From the NCBI GenBank assembly GCA_015178975.1, contig WHVD01000019.1:496001-560000 (forward strand): a DNA stretch of 64,000 bases. The letters are read 5' to 3'. Below the pieces are notes generated by a model. That model was not told the origin of the DNA, made no database searches, and was given only the letters and a program-made list of their open reading frames with translations. A program made the position numbers and the translations under genes. The stretch's first letter is position 1, and every line of letters begins with the position of its first letter. Source of the DNA: Hysterangium stoloniferum (lineage: Eukaryota; Basidiomycota; Agaricomycetes; Hysterangiales; Hysterangiaceae). This document shows, piece by piece, positions 12,189-22,251 of this stretch.

Positions 12189-12708
12189 CATCTCGTGAAG
12201 CCTAAAGGGGACACTTGTACACGATTTGATTTTGTTTGATTTATTTGAACTCATGGTCTTTGTCTAGAATTTCATAATGGTGTCAAAATAACCAAGGGTT
12301 TTAGAATGTAAATGAGATACAGCAAGTGGACCCACATACGCCTATGGGTTGACTTCAATTTCGCCAGTCGATTTTAATTCACGAGGACGGGGGTTAGATA
12401 GAATCTCAGGTCGCTCTTAATACTCATGGCATCGGCGTTGTAAAACGTAAGATTTTTATCTGCAATTTTAGGGTGTTTCCGCCACGGTGCACGCAATAAT
12501 GCCAGGCAGTATCCTCCCTGAGGCCATGATATACTTTCGAGGATTGCAATGAGACTTCACATTAGTCATGCGAAGCGTTGAGCACTGCTATGTTTATTAC
12601 GTTACGTGGCATCTGCGCGGACGGGAGGATAAATGGGACCTAGCTCAGCAAGATTGATGTTCTGCAAAGTCGAATTGCCACCGTGGGCACTTTCGACTTT
12701 TTTAAAAA

Positions 12709-13697
12709 ATGACTCCGCCGTCGAGCATTGCGTCTACACGATCTTCTGACATATTGAGTACTGTACGTTGACCACCTATATTGAAGATTCGCATGTCCAT
12801 GATGTTTGACCATGATATTTGACTATTTTCCAGCCAGCGCTTACGGAGGACCACTTCCACCCAGACTTTTGTTCTAGCAATAGCGATGTCGTTATAGTCT
12901 CCTGCGAAGGCGTCAAATTCGGCACTCACAGTTTTGTGCTGAAAAGTGCATCCGGAATATTTCGTGCCACTCTTTCGCTTCCTCAAACAGGCGGTGCGAG
13001 TGCAAATAACCAAGTTATTACGTTGTCTGAAGATGCACGTACCATCAATGCTATCTTACGAATGATTTCCGGGATGGAAATCCCGCCCCTCGACAATTTT
13101 TCCGATCTCGAAAAAGTCCTTCTCGCTGCGAAGAAATGGGAGATGCCTGGACCGCCATCTATTATCCACCGTATGGTAATACCCCCGGTGTTGTTAGACG
13201 ATCCGGTCCGGTTCTATGCTCTTGCATGTAGGACCGGCTGGAATGATGCTATTGCAGTAGCCGCGGCTCACACACTCGATGTCGATTTGCAACATGAAGA
13301 GACATTGCCAATATTACGGAAGATGGAATCCAATGATGTGCTCAAACTTATAGACCTTCGAACCCGTCGTCGTGATGCAATATTAGACTTTTTCCTGGCA
13401 TATCCAATCTCAGGATGCCTGTCGCATCTTCCCCATTTGGACCGGCCAAGTGCCTCTGATCACGAGCTGTCCATCCAATGGCAATGGAAAGCGCTCATTT
13501 TTACGGCATTTATCGCCATGGATCGACATCCATCTGGAAAAACCTTGCTTGGTCCGAATTCAGTTCTGCAAGCGGATCTGGACGACATGCGAAACACGAG
13601 ATGTCCAGAGCTTGATACTGGCACCGCTGCGTTTGATGTCGATGCGCTGGAGAAAGCATTACAGAAACAAGTGTCTGAACTTCCAATCACTATCTAA
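12709..13697 (+). CDS. BTB/POZ domain protein
   Basis: Two exons. Exon 1 is 12709-12762 (ATG, 18 codons, ending DILST). A 71-base intron 12763-12833 (GTACGT..TTTTCCAG) joins in phase 0 to exon 2, 12834-13697, giving about 305 residues. Exon 2 opens with the BTB/POZ core: HPDFCSSNSDVVIVSCEGVKFG, then THSFVLKSASGIF, then sheet and helices through ISGMEIPPL, roughly residues 25-120. The rest is helical and resembles the C-terminal half of the large Agaricomycete BTB family. BTB domains dimerise and often act as cullin-3 adaptors or transcription co-factors, but no partner domain (Kelch, MATH or zinc finger) is visible, so a role is not assigned. A downstream GTG..ATCTAA stop is clear and no lesion was seen. 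The start choice rests on the splice phase. Confidence 0.85.
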
Positions 13698-15773
13698 TTT
13701 ACGATAGTTGTGAGGCTAACTAAGAAACAAACGGCCATGGTGTTTTTTTTTGCTTTTTGTTTGTGCTCTTATTTACTCATTTGCAGATACATACCTGTTC
13801 CGCCATGGGATAATCTAGAATATTAACTACACCGTCATTATTGCTCTGATATAGTCTGAATGTTGTTGTGAACAGCTGTCGTCAAACCTGGTTAGAATGC
13901 CAACAATTCATAACGCATGTGCAAATAGCACAGTCTGCTAGTTTTCTGATCGGATATTCAAGTGGATTGAAAGCGCTTAACAAGCGTAAGGTATTAGGAT
14001 ATATACTAATTTTAGTTACAAATGTCACTTACTGTGTTTTGACACATCGACAATTCCCAATTATATATCGCCACATCCATCAATGTCGGGTATAATGAAC
14101 CCGATGGACAGGGTTTTGCTGATGAATTTGTGGCGGTGAGATTTTGGTCACTGATGTGCTAGGGCCACGATCAAGACGGTGAGTGAAAGGCTGCTGTCTA
14201 ATGCAGCCTTACATTGGCATCGGTCCAGACGTTGATAGGACCAAACTGTATTCCTCGAGAACGGCGAGTACGATACACGATGATGACGGTAAGTAAAACG
14301 ATTATCTAAAAATGATACTACACGCGTCTGTGATAATGTAATCGGTATGTCGTAAGACCAGGCTTACAGTGAGGGCGCTTTCTTTTGAGAATATATTACA
14401 CCTTATTCGCAAAGTAGTCTAACTCTTACACAGAGCCCATAATGGCAATTTACAGAAAAGTCCAACCTTAATCAGAATTGAAAGGAGTCGAGGAACTGTT
14501 GGAAATGGTGACGAAATACCCACCTCTCTAGGGGTCTCCTCCTACCAAATACTTGAAAATGCATATTGTGGATTATTTCAGTGAGGCTGATGCATGATTT
14601 AACCCATGTACATATTTACCAAACTTATCATATCAGAAGGTGATTCACTGACTGACACATTGATACAAGTACTTCATTACAAGCTTATTAAACCCTTGTA
14701 GTTTGTTCATTTACAATAAGCCAACTCATACTGTCTTTAATAGGAACTCTAGGGTAACTGATTGTCTCCACAAACCCTCTTGCCACTGATGATGATGTTT
14801 GAACTAGTGGCAGCCTGCACACTATATGTGGCAATTATTTGTAAACTCTGACGGGTTTGTCAAAAGATGATAATATTATACTATTCAAGACTAAATAAAT
14901 ACTAACTAATTACTAATATTTCCGGATACGGGATATCGAGTTGCCGGCCCCACAACATAGCATTAGTGAGCCGCTGACTCGTTACACTGGAATGTGATGG
15001 AGTCGTCGGGAACCTTTACTAATAGGGTTCATCAGCAAGCAGCATTCAAAGCAGCTCATGCGTGCCCAAGCCAGCAAAGCATCTCACTTAATCTATATTT
15101 AATTTGCATGCTGTGATCAAGCCGATGAGCCAGATTCGTACATCTCTTTGAAACAGGGGTCATTCATGGTTTATGTAAGTAATCATGTGAATGTTTAATT
15201 GCCAAGTTGTGATTCTCGCCCTTGGTGTTACTGAAGTGGAGTTTGGCCTAATATATCTTATACATATATACCATATGGCATTTCAAACGGGTTCGCTGCA
15301 TACTATGATCAACTAGGTGATTAATAACTAAATAGATACAAATGCGTTCTTATGCTCCTATTAATATATTACACGGAGTAATTATTTAACATATGACCTA
15401 GCTATACCCAATAATTTCTTCAAGGGTTTTATCCTTCCTACTTAGACCACACACCCATAACGAGTCTAGTAGTTAGATCGCACTCTTCTGGGAGTTATTA
15501 GGTCGGTTATTATCTATACCGGCTGCTGGTGCAGTGCTTGCCCTTAAATCCACCCGTTTCCGTTGGCACTGAAGAAATGTGAATCAACGGTGGCTCATGC
15601 ATATGCTCTTCTCCGTAGCGGAGTAGCCGGATCATCAACGGGAGAAAGACGTGCATGATGTGCCAAAGAATGCAGAACACCTTCCCACTTATTCCGTCTT
15701 GAATATTTAGCAGACTGGCATCTTGTCATCCCCGTGGAAGTCCAAGTACTCACAGAAGAGCATGACGTTCGCA
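13698..15773. other. Intergenic stretch with two dispersed repeats
   Basis: No gene was found. About 14640-14760 is related to 57180-57300 (shared TTACAAGCTTATTAAACCCTTGTA and flanks). About 14980-15050 is related to 43440-43510 (shared AGCCGCTGACTCGTTA and flanks), which lies just upstream of another DUF6533-type locus. The remainder is unique in the window. Confidence 0.5.
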
Positions 15774-17168
15774 ATGGACACCCCCGAAGCGTTTCTTTAC
15801 ATGTCACACACATTCTACTTTCATGTCGGTATGTCTCCCGCTCGAACTTTTGTACTCTCGGTGTAGGCTAAATGTGGTTGCAAGTGGCAGCTACAGCATT
15901 ATTCTGTTGGGATACTGCTCTCACCTTTCCTGCAGAGGTAAGGACTCTGTGTTATTTGCTATATCCATGATGGCAGCCTGACAAGCTTACAGGTCAAATT
16001 TATCTGGAGGTACAACGCCTTGTCCCCTCTTTCCGGGATGCCTAACAATACATATTTAGACGTAAGATGACTGAGGTGGACTACCTATTTATTTTAATCA
16101 AGTTTCTCTGTTTAGTGACGCAATGGTGGGCAAAATCTACTCTAAACCTGAGCGAGATGGTACTAAACTTTGCACCGCAGTATGAATTTGATGTTTACAA
16201 CCCACATAGACGGGGCCATAATCCCATCCCTTAAGCTATGCTCAGTGTGGATATGGTATCAAACAGTCGTCGTTCTCATATGTTTTACTTGCTTCAACAC
16301 GATTTTAATTCTGCGAGGTAATGTCTATTGACTCCCCGACATCCTGTAGTTATATGCTGACTATATAACTGTATATGTCCAGGTGTTGCGCTCTACGGAG
16401 GATGCAAAATGTGGCTTTTTAGTTTCCTCGCCCTTCTTGCTCTCTGTAACGCTACGGCAATTACGCTGATCGTTTTGGCTTCACCAGCCAGTACCGTTGC
16501 TCAAGTTGATATTCCATCTGGTAAACATTTTTATAGATGTCTCCTTCTGGGTGCAAAAAATCCTAGATTTCTCTCACATATATGGTATAAACAATTCTGT
16601 GCTGGTGGTCATTCTGTTTGATCTATAATTTGACGACAGGATACCAGAAGTGGTCTTCCAATGCCTTTTGTTTCTCGTTGTCCTTCATAAATTCGTCGGG
16701 ATGAATTGGCGAGCTCAACATAGGACGTCGTTCACTTTGCTGGTCTTCATAAGGGATGGTATATGGACTTTCGCCATAACCTTGTGTAATGTTTCTTCCA
16801 CCTTCACTCGTTGGTGTTACTGAGCCTTCAATCCTCAGTATTCTTGGTTCTGTGTTTGGTAGTATACGAAACAAATCCACCATTCGCTCCAGTCATCCCA
16901 TTGTAAGTGCAAGCTATGGAAGTACTACGTATGTGATACCAATTGCTCATCCAGTGTTTTAGCTGGGCCCTCACTTTAATTGGCATTTGCGTGAGTTCGT
17001 TTATGCCCCACCCCACTTTGGTGATCTAAGTTTCAGTAGGCTTCAAGGCTTGTATTGAACTTGCGTTCATCGGAATCGAGATGGCAAAGCCTAGAAATAG
17101 ATGCCAACATCTGTTTCCAGACGTCCCGGTTACACCAGGCCGAACTTGAATTTAGAGAGTGTGCATGA
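15774..17168 (+). CDS. DUF6533-type seven-helix membrane protein, locus 1
   Basis: Spliced by eye. Exon 1 is 15774-15828. The domain start (LQVAATALFCWDTALTFPAE) is at 15872-15937, then 15993-16009 (VKFIWR), an exon from 16060 (RKMTEVDYLFILIKFL), 16246-16317 (WIWYQTVVVLICFTCFNTIL), 16383-16584 (GVALYGGCKMWLFSFLALL..), 16640-16785 (IPEVVFQCLLFLVVLHKFVG.., LLVFIRDGIWTFA), 16839-16902, 16963-16990 and 17040-17168 (SRLVLNLRSSESR..). The order matches the basidiomycete DUF6533 family: Trp-Arg-Arg after helix 1-2, L-R-x-x-ALY after helix 4, RDG(x)W in helix 6, SRL(I/V)LNLR at the end. Function is unknown; it is probably a receptor- or transporter-like protein. Two oddities were seen. A TAA (15869-15871) follows exon 1 in frame unless translation starts at the ATG at 15872. 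The exon ends between 16112 and 16245 could not be fixed. Confidence 0.62.
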
Positions 17169-17872
17169 CATTTCACAGACTCGGCTCTTATTGTAAGGTG
17201 GACCTCACATCACTTTTGAGCTCCCACTACGTAAATGTAGTAGAAAAGTTGTCTGAACGTAGTCTAATATCGACTTCAAGTTCTGCTGAGGGATAAACCA
17301 GGAATAGTTATATGCACAATGATTGACTACCCATACCACGGTCCCTTAATCCCATATCTACAATCGTGCAATGTATGTGTCGTCGCCTCAAGGAGGTCAT
17401 CTAGACCAGAGTCCGTAAGAGTTGAAATATCACATGGGGGATAAACAGTTAGCTCGTTTTTCAAAGACAGCAAAAGGAAATTAAACCATAATTGTGTATA
17501 TATTAGGGACGGCGGATAGCAAATTTGTCCCAGCGAGGTTCAAGTAAACAGGCGTATTTCCCAAGGAGTCCCAAGTGCATCTAGAGATTCTTGCGTTGCA
17601 GGTAGGTAACTTTTCTTTTTTTGGGGCGGTTGTTTTTCGTGAGGTGAGGCCTTTCAGCTCTCAAACAAAAGCCATGTTTATAAAAGTATGACCGACGTAT
17701 CTTCTAATGCTATCCGAATTCAGTGAAAGCGGGAACAATAATCGTATTGGGTATCATGCAACGCGATTGCCGAAGTCATTACTTCCCTTTAAATAAGTTT
17801 AAACCATAAGCAACATCCTACAGTAGCCTTCACCAATGCAGCGAATACAACCGATATTTACCAATGAAATTT
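17169..17872. other. Intergenic stretch, no feature seen
   Basis: It separates the convergent DUF6533-type locus and the PBDC1-like gene. No coding region, repeat or RNA gene was recognised. Confidence 0.5.
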
Positions 17873-18753
17873 CTACTTCTTTCGTTTTTTGTCGGCCTTC
17901 TCCTTGAGCTTCTTCTCTTTCTCTGCCTGTGCCTCTTTCTTGGCTTTTTCGTGGATTTCGTCGTTCAACCCTAGACGGTTACGGGCGATCTGGTGGGGGT
18001 TAAGTCAGAATCAAGCCAGGATACTGGGAAGGTCGCTGCTATGATGGGGGTCTATATACCTCTATAGCATAAAACTGCATTCGGGTAACTATGTCGAAGG
18101 CGAGGTATAAATATTATATTGCACGTTGATTGTTGTGCACATACCGAAAATCGAGTTATGTTGTGCGTATTCGTCTTTGGCGTCAACACGAATAAGGGAT
18201 CCAAAATTGAAATCCTTGACAGTCTTTTCGTATCTTGAAATATTTGACGTAAGCAAGTCATTTGGTATCCAGGGTATCCACGCAATACCCACTTGTTTAT
18301 GAACACACGCCATCGTTCTTTTCCTTGTTCATTCTTCATCATTTCCTCATCAAGCTTTATGAGATTGTCATACGGGGCCTCCACGAGCTCTGGGAACGCC
18401 GTAGAGAGATGTTCAAAAATCTCATCATCAAGTCTGGTACGTCAACGTCAGGGTGCGGTGTTGGACATGTTCGCCAAAAACCCTCACTTTGTCAACCGTA
18501 ATTCTCTGGGTTTAACTGATGCGATTAGGTTCCAATACGTCTATATTAAAAGAGGAGTGATGAGTGAAGTCCAAGTCGGAACCTGCGGCGTTTCAGAATC
18601 ACAGATATACATACTCACTTGAGCTTGTTCTACTGCCACGACAGCGAATTGCTTCTCAATCTGGTGAAGAACCTTCAAACTAAAATCCTCGAAAATCTAC
18701 GAAAGACCAACCTCGACCATATTTTGTGCATTTTGAGGATCGAATTTAGACAT
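17873..18753 (-). CDS. PBDC1 / yeast YPL225W homologue
   Basis: Seven exons on the minus strand: 18753-18712, 18660-18619, 18540-18488, 18433-18293, 18233-18145, 18088-18060 and 17989-17873. All are in phase, giving 170 residues. The protein starts MSKFDPQNAQNMVE, and its core contains TYWNLIASVKPRELRLTK, EKWR-type GKERWRVFINKY, DFNFGSLIRVDA and RMQFYAIEIARNRLG. These are the signature blocks of the PBDC1 family (polysaccharide biosynthesis domain containing 1; human PBDC1, yeast YPL225W). The lysine-rich tail (KKEAQAEKEKKLKEKADKK) is longer than in yeast. The family is small, cytosolic and conserved in eukaryotes; the yeast protein has been linked to translation elongation factor folding. 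The name 'polysaccharide biosynthesis' is historical. The first intron uses a weaker donor, GTTGGT, chosen because it keeps phase. No lesion was seen. Confidence 0.9.
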
Positions 18754-19097
18754 CGTGACTTGGCAAGGTGTTGGGGGGACGGGAATAAACTGGAGCACTG
18801 GTCACACAAGGTCAATACGCCGCGGAAGCAAACGTTGCCACTTAAATATTTTCTCATACGCTTGAACCACTAATCCCAGGGTCAGCATAGGTTAGCCGTC
18901 CCGAAGCTTTCTACGCACTCTTTATTATTAACAGATACTATTCAAGTATATTTTCTATAACGCTTATAACGAAGATTAAAAGTGATCAAAAGGAAAAAGG
19001 AGTCAAAGCTGTCTTGGGGTCTCGCAAGCACTGGTCAGTCGGTGACAGGCCACACGCCCAATGGACGATTCCAGAGCCCTAACGTCCGTGTGCCCAC

Positions 19098-20466
19098 ATG
19101 TTCGATCTTCTTTCAGTAATCTCACGCGCCCATCAGCACAGGCTCGCCACTTTGGACGCTTTCCTAGAGTCCCAACGCGACCTCCTAGCGCGGACACAAG
19201 CCGACTTGTACAAGCTTGCGGAATTGCGAGAGCGCGCTCTTGATGATCCAGAAGAGTTTGTTGAAAATGTAGAGGATGATGTGAGTACGTCAGGTGATGG
19301 AATATTGCCAAGTTCTGATTCGACGCGTCATCAACAGCTTAGCGACCCATCGTTCAAGATGAGTGAGTATTTCCCCCCTCGGGTACCGGAAGATATCGAT
19401 TGGGATTTATTTTCGTCCATTGGTGCGTCTTTTACGTGTTAATTGAGTTCCCTCTGTTCTCATTGAATGTAGATCCCACAGCATTCTCACAAATCCCTAT
19501 ACCGGGGGCGCAATCTCCCCCAAAAGCTCAGCAATCGTCGCCTTCAGAATTACAACTCATTGTTCGTCAGGCAGCCAAAGATGTACTTGGTAACTTTCAT
19601 CCGTTCGAAGAGCCCGAGGAGGAGGAAGATAAGGGAGTTGCGGAAGCTGAGGCAGCAAATGAACAGCGCCTAGCCGAGCTCGTCAATCTTGGAAGAGGTG
19701 ACCTCCCAGTTACAAACATGTCAATGCCTCTTCAACGTGGCAATGCATGCTCAAAAATCAGGTTGAAACACGAAAATGAACTTTCCGGAACCAATGCAAA
19801 AAGCAAAGGCAAAGTTGATAAAGGAGGTGCTCGACTGAATAAAAAGAGAACTGAAAAGTATGTCATATCCTTTTTCCATTTATATCATACATTATATATA
19901 TTATATTTCACTGGAAGCAGCGAACCTGTAGTCCGATTGCGCTCTCAGCGACTCCGTAGGCCAACCACCAGAGCAGATCAAATATATACCCCATTATCAC
20001 CAGCCATCCCATCACCACAACCACCTCTCACTCCCAAATTACCATCTCCGGAGTCCTTGCCGCTTCCGGATCCCGATGTGACAATGGCTGACGAGCTGCA
20101 GTCCGAGGCTACGTCGCCAGACTCGTCAGTACCTGGGACTGTGTCACGGCGACCGAAGCAGAAAGCAAAAGACAGCGTTAAATCTGGCAGACGCGCTTTA
20201 CCATCTGAAACATTCAATGTGCCGTGGTCGATTGCGGAGCAACATTTGCTTGAAAAATTACTCGAGGAGATTCCTAGCGGCGAAAAGAATAGGTAAGTGA
20301 TTCGCACCCGTTTCCTCTTCTTCATTCCGGTACTGACACAACCGCTTTTAGATGGGCCAAGATCTCAAAGGCAATGTCCGGGAAAAGAACACCAAGACAG
20401 GTTGCAAGTCGTGTCCAGAAGTATTTCGAGAAATTAAAGAAATTCGGTGTAGAACCTGGTACATGA
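19098..20466 (+). CDS. SANT/Myb-like protein with a ZZZ3-type SANT domain
   Basis: Four exons: 19098-19422, 19473-19857, 19921-20292 and 20352-20466. Splice joints are in phase, giving a protein of roughly 400 residues. The N-terminal 60 residues form a helix (LLARTQADLYKLAELRERAL), followed by an acidic and Pro/Ser-rich linker (FEEPEEEEDKG, and SPQPPLTPKLPSPE). The last 70 residues form a SANT/Myb-like domain: PWSIAEQHLLEKLLEEIP, then RWAKISKAMSGKRTPRQVAS, RVQKYFEKLKKFG. The R-T-x-x-QVASRVQKYF segment matches the SANT domain of metazoan ZZZ3, a subunit of the ATAC histone acetyltransferase complex. No ZZ zinc finger is visible here. A chromatin or transcription role is inferred from the domain only. 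The third acceptor could be CAG at 19920 or AAG three bases earlier. The gene is tail-to-tail with the FAD oxidoreductase, 62 bases apart. Confidence 0.8.
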
Positions 20467-20528
20467 TTAATATTCGTAATGGCTAGGAATCAATCGACAT
20501 AATGGCTATTCTATATTTGGTCTACACC

Positions 20529-21734
20529 TCACTTGTGCATGAACTTACTAGGTTGCAAGTTTGCAAGCTTCCACGCCTTGCCTAGGCTACCTTCCATGAC
20601 AATTTCTGCCACTGCCTTCCCTGTAGCCGGTCCATTGCAAATTCCCCAAACCGCATGTCCCGTCGCAATAATTAATCCCTGCACATTATCCACTGCACCA
20701 ATTATTGGTCCACCAAATGGTATATAGCAAGCTTGCTCATGTTCAACTGTACCATTTCTTAAGGCAGCCGATATACTGGTTACATCTCTACGTAGGTCGG
20801 AAATAGCGGTCGCAGATGTCTGGACGAGGGATGCCAACCTGGGTAAAGGCTCGTCGTCCGGGTGACTGGAAGCATACACCCTGTTGTGAGGTCGTGGATA
20901 TATCTCCGGTGCAGTGATATACTGCGGATACCTGATTGAGGTAAAAAGCACATGAGGCGATACTGGTGAAGCAGGCTCAATCACAATTGAATGGGAGCGC
21001 GACGAAGTTATGGGAAGATCGGGCAAGATGGTACGTGACCACGGCCCAGCCGCAAGAATGACGGTATCTGCAGGTATACAAACTACGTGAGACCCCTTCT
21101 GTCTATACGTCACGCCGACTATTGCATCGCCGCTCCCGTCACGCCGAGGTTTCCACTCTATGGAACGGACCTTTGCACCCTCGAGTACCTCGAGTTGTTC
21201 GCCAGCGACTTCGCGTGCAAGCGCCAGCATCGATGTTGTGAATTCATAAGGGTGTACTTGGGCTGTATCGTCCGGGGTTCCGAGCGGTTCGTATGACTTT
21301 GTGAGCCCCTCATCTATCCAGATCAAGTCACCTGGAAGCTTCGAGCCACGCGCCTTGGTGCGTCGGTGTAGCCCAGCCCCAGCAGTACCTTCAGCAGACA
21401 ATGCATGTTCGCCTCCCGCACGGCCCTCCCACTGTGCACACGAGACTTTTCGCCAGCCCCATCGTTCGGCCCCCCCATGTTCCTCTGCAAGTCGTTTATG
21501 CTCCTCAAAAGATATAGGACCAAGTTCGCTCGGGTATGCCCATCTCGCAACGAGCCCAGCTGCCTTTCCGGACGCACCAGCAGCGATTGTGCTAGCCTCA
21601 AACAAGGTAATGTGCATACGAGACATATCGAATTGGGGATGTCGGGTCAGGTAGTAGGCGGAGGTGCATCCCATGATTCCTCCGCCTATGATTACTATAC
21701 GACGCTCCTGTAGAGACTGTGTTGAGGAGCTCAT
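20529..21734 (-). CDS. FAD-dependent oxidoreductase of DAO/Tda3 type
   Basis: A single uninterrupted reading frame of 401 residues. The N-terminus carries the Rossmann FAD-binding motif RRIVIIGGGIMGCTSAYYL (residues about 11-29; G-x-G-x-x-G). EAST(x)AAGASGKAAGLVAR is the usual second FAD contact. A C-terminal FAD contact GLIIATGHAVWGICNGPATGK follows near residue 360. This is the glycine/D-amino-acid oxidase (DAO) fold. Layout and length match fungal Tda3-like proteins, which in yeast are implicated in late endosome-Golgi trafficking. The substrate is unknown, so a plain oxidoreductase call is safer. No signal peptide or membrane segment was seen. The start is the first ATG before the Rossmann motif. 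It is the only intron-free host gene here. Confidence 0.88.
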   Translation of the reverse strand: MSSSTQSLQERRIVIIGGGIMGCTSAYYLTRHPQFDMSRMHITLFEASTIAAGASGKAAGLVARWAYPSELGPISFEEHKRLAEEHGGAERWGWRKVSCAQWEGRAGGEHALSAEGTAGAGLHRRTKARGSKLPGDLIWIDEGLTKSYEPLGTPDDTAQVHPYEFTTSMLALAREVAGEQLEVLEGAKVRSIEWKPRRDGSGDAIVGVTYRQKGSHVVCIPADTVILAAGPWSRTILPDLPITSSRSHSIVIEPASPVSPHVLFTSIRYPQYITAPEIYPRPHNRVYASSHPDDEPLPRLASLVQTSATAISDLRRDVTSISAALRNGTVEHEQACYIPFGGPIIGAVDNVQGLIIATGHAVWGICNGPATGKAVAEIVMEGSLGKAWKLANLQPSKFMHK

Positions 21735-22010
21735 ACGTGAAGGATGAAATGTATTCGGATGCTTATTAGGACAATGTTAATTTCCGAACTTTTTGCGGTC
21801 ACACTCCAGCCGAGGTGGTCACGCGATCACGTGCTCCCATCTTTTTATTATTATTAATACATTTATATACCGCATCGCATAACTAAGATACATAGCGGTT
21901 GGGAGACAAAGTACCCTAATGGTAGGTGGGGGGCGGGGCAGGATATGCATGTAGCTGGTTGGTATGGGCAAGAGGGTCAAATGTAGGGAAGGGCGGGGAT
22001 GGTGGGCCGG

Positions 22011-22091
22011 TTATGCTTTCCGGAAAGTGTCAGAGGCGGCGATGAACTCAGCTAGGGCTTCAAGGCCCTTGTGCGTGCTCCCATCATAATG
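22011..22091 (-). CDS. Orphan terminal exon of an unidentified gene
   Basis: Minus strand: an acceptor-like TTAAGCCAG precedes an open stretch ending ..GLEALAEFIAASDTFRKA and TAA at 22011. The sequence reads like a real C-terminus (HYDGSTHKG..), reminiscent of the tail of a thioredoxin-fold protein, but it is too short to assign. No matching upstream exon was found to 22600. The upstream side is interrupted by a 19-G run, so the rest may be missing from the assembly or deleted. Confidence 0.4.
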   Translation of the reverse strand, partial: HYDGSTHKGLEALAEFIAASDTFRKA

Positions 22092-22232
22092 CTGGCTTAA
22101 TCTCCAATCAAAATTGCTACTTTGAGCTTGCAACGACTCAAATTTGAATATCGCGACCGCGAGAAAACCTATTCAATTTGGCAAGGTCGAACTCGTGATC
22201 TTTTTCAATTCACGCATCCTGAAGGAGCTTCC

Positions 22233-22251
22233 GGGGGGGGGGGGGGGGGGG
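22233..22251. repeat. Homopolymer of 19 G
   Basis: An uninterrupted run of 19 guanines on the plus strand, flanked by unique sequence. It can form G-quadruplex DNA and is a common site of length error or assembly joins. Confidence 0.9.

Noticed and set aside
19978-20325. Minus-strand 115-codon open frame
   Set aside because: Antisense to the SANT-domain gene; a compositional shadow.
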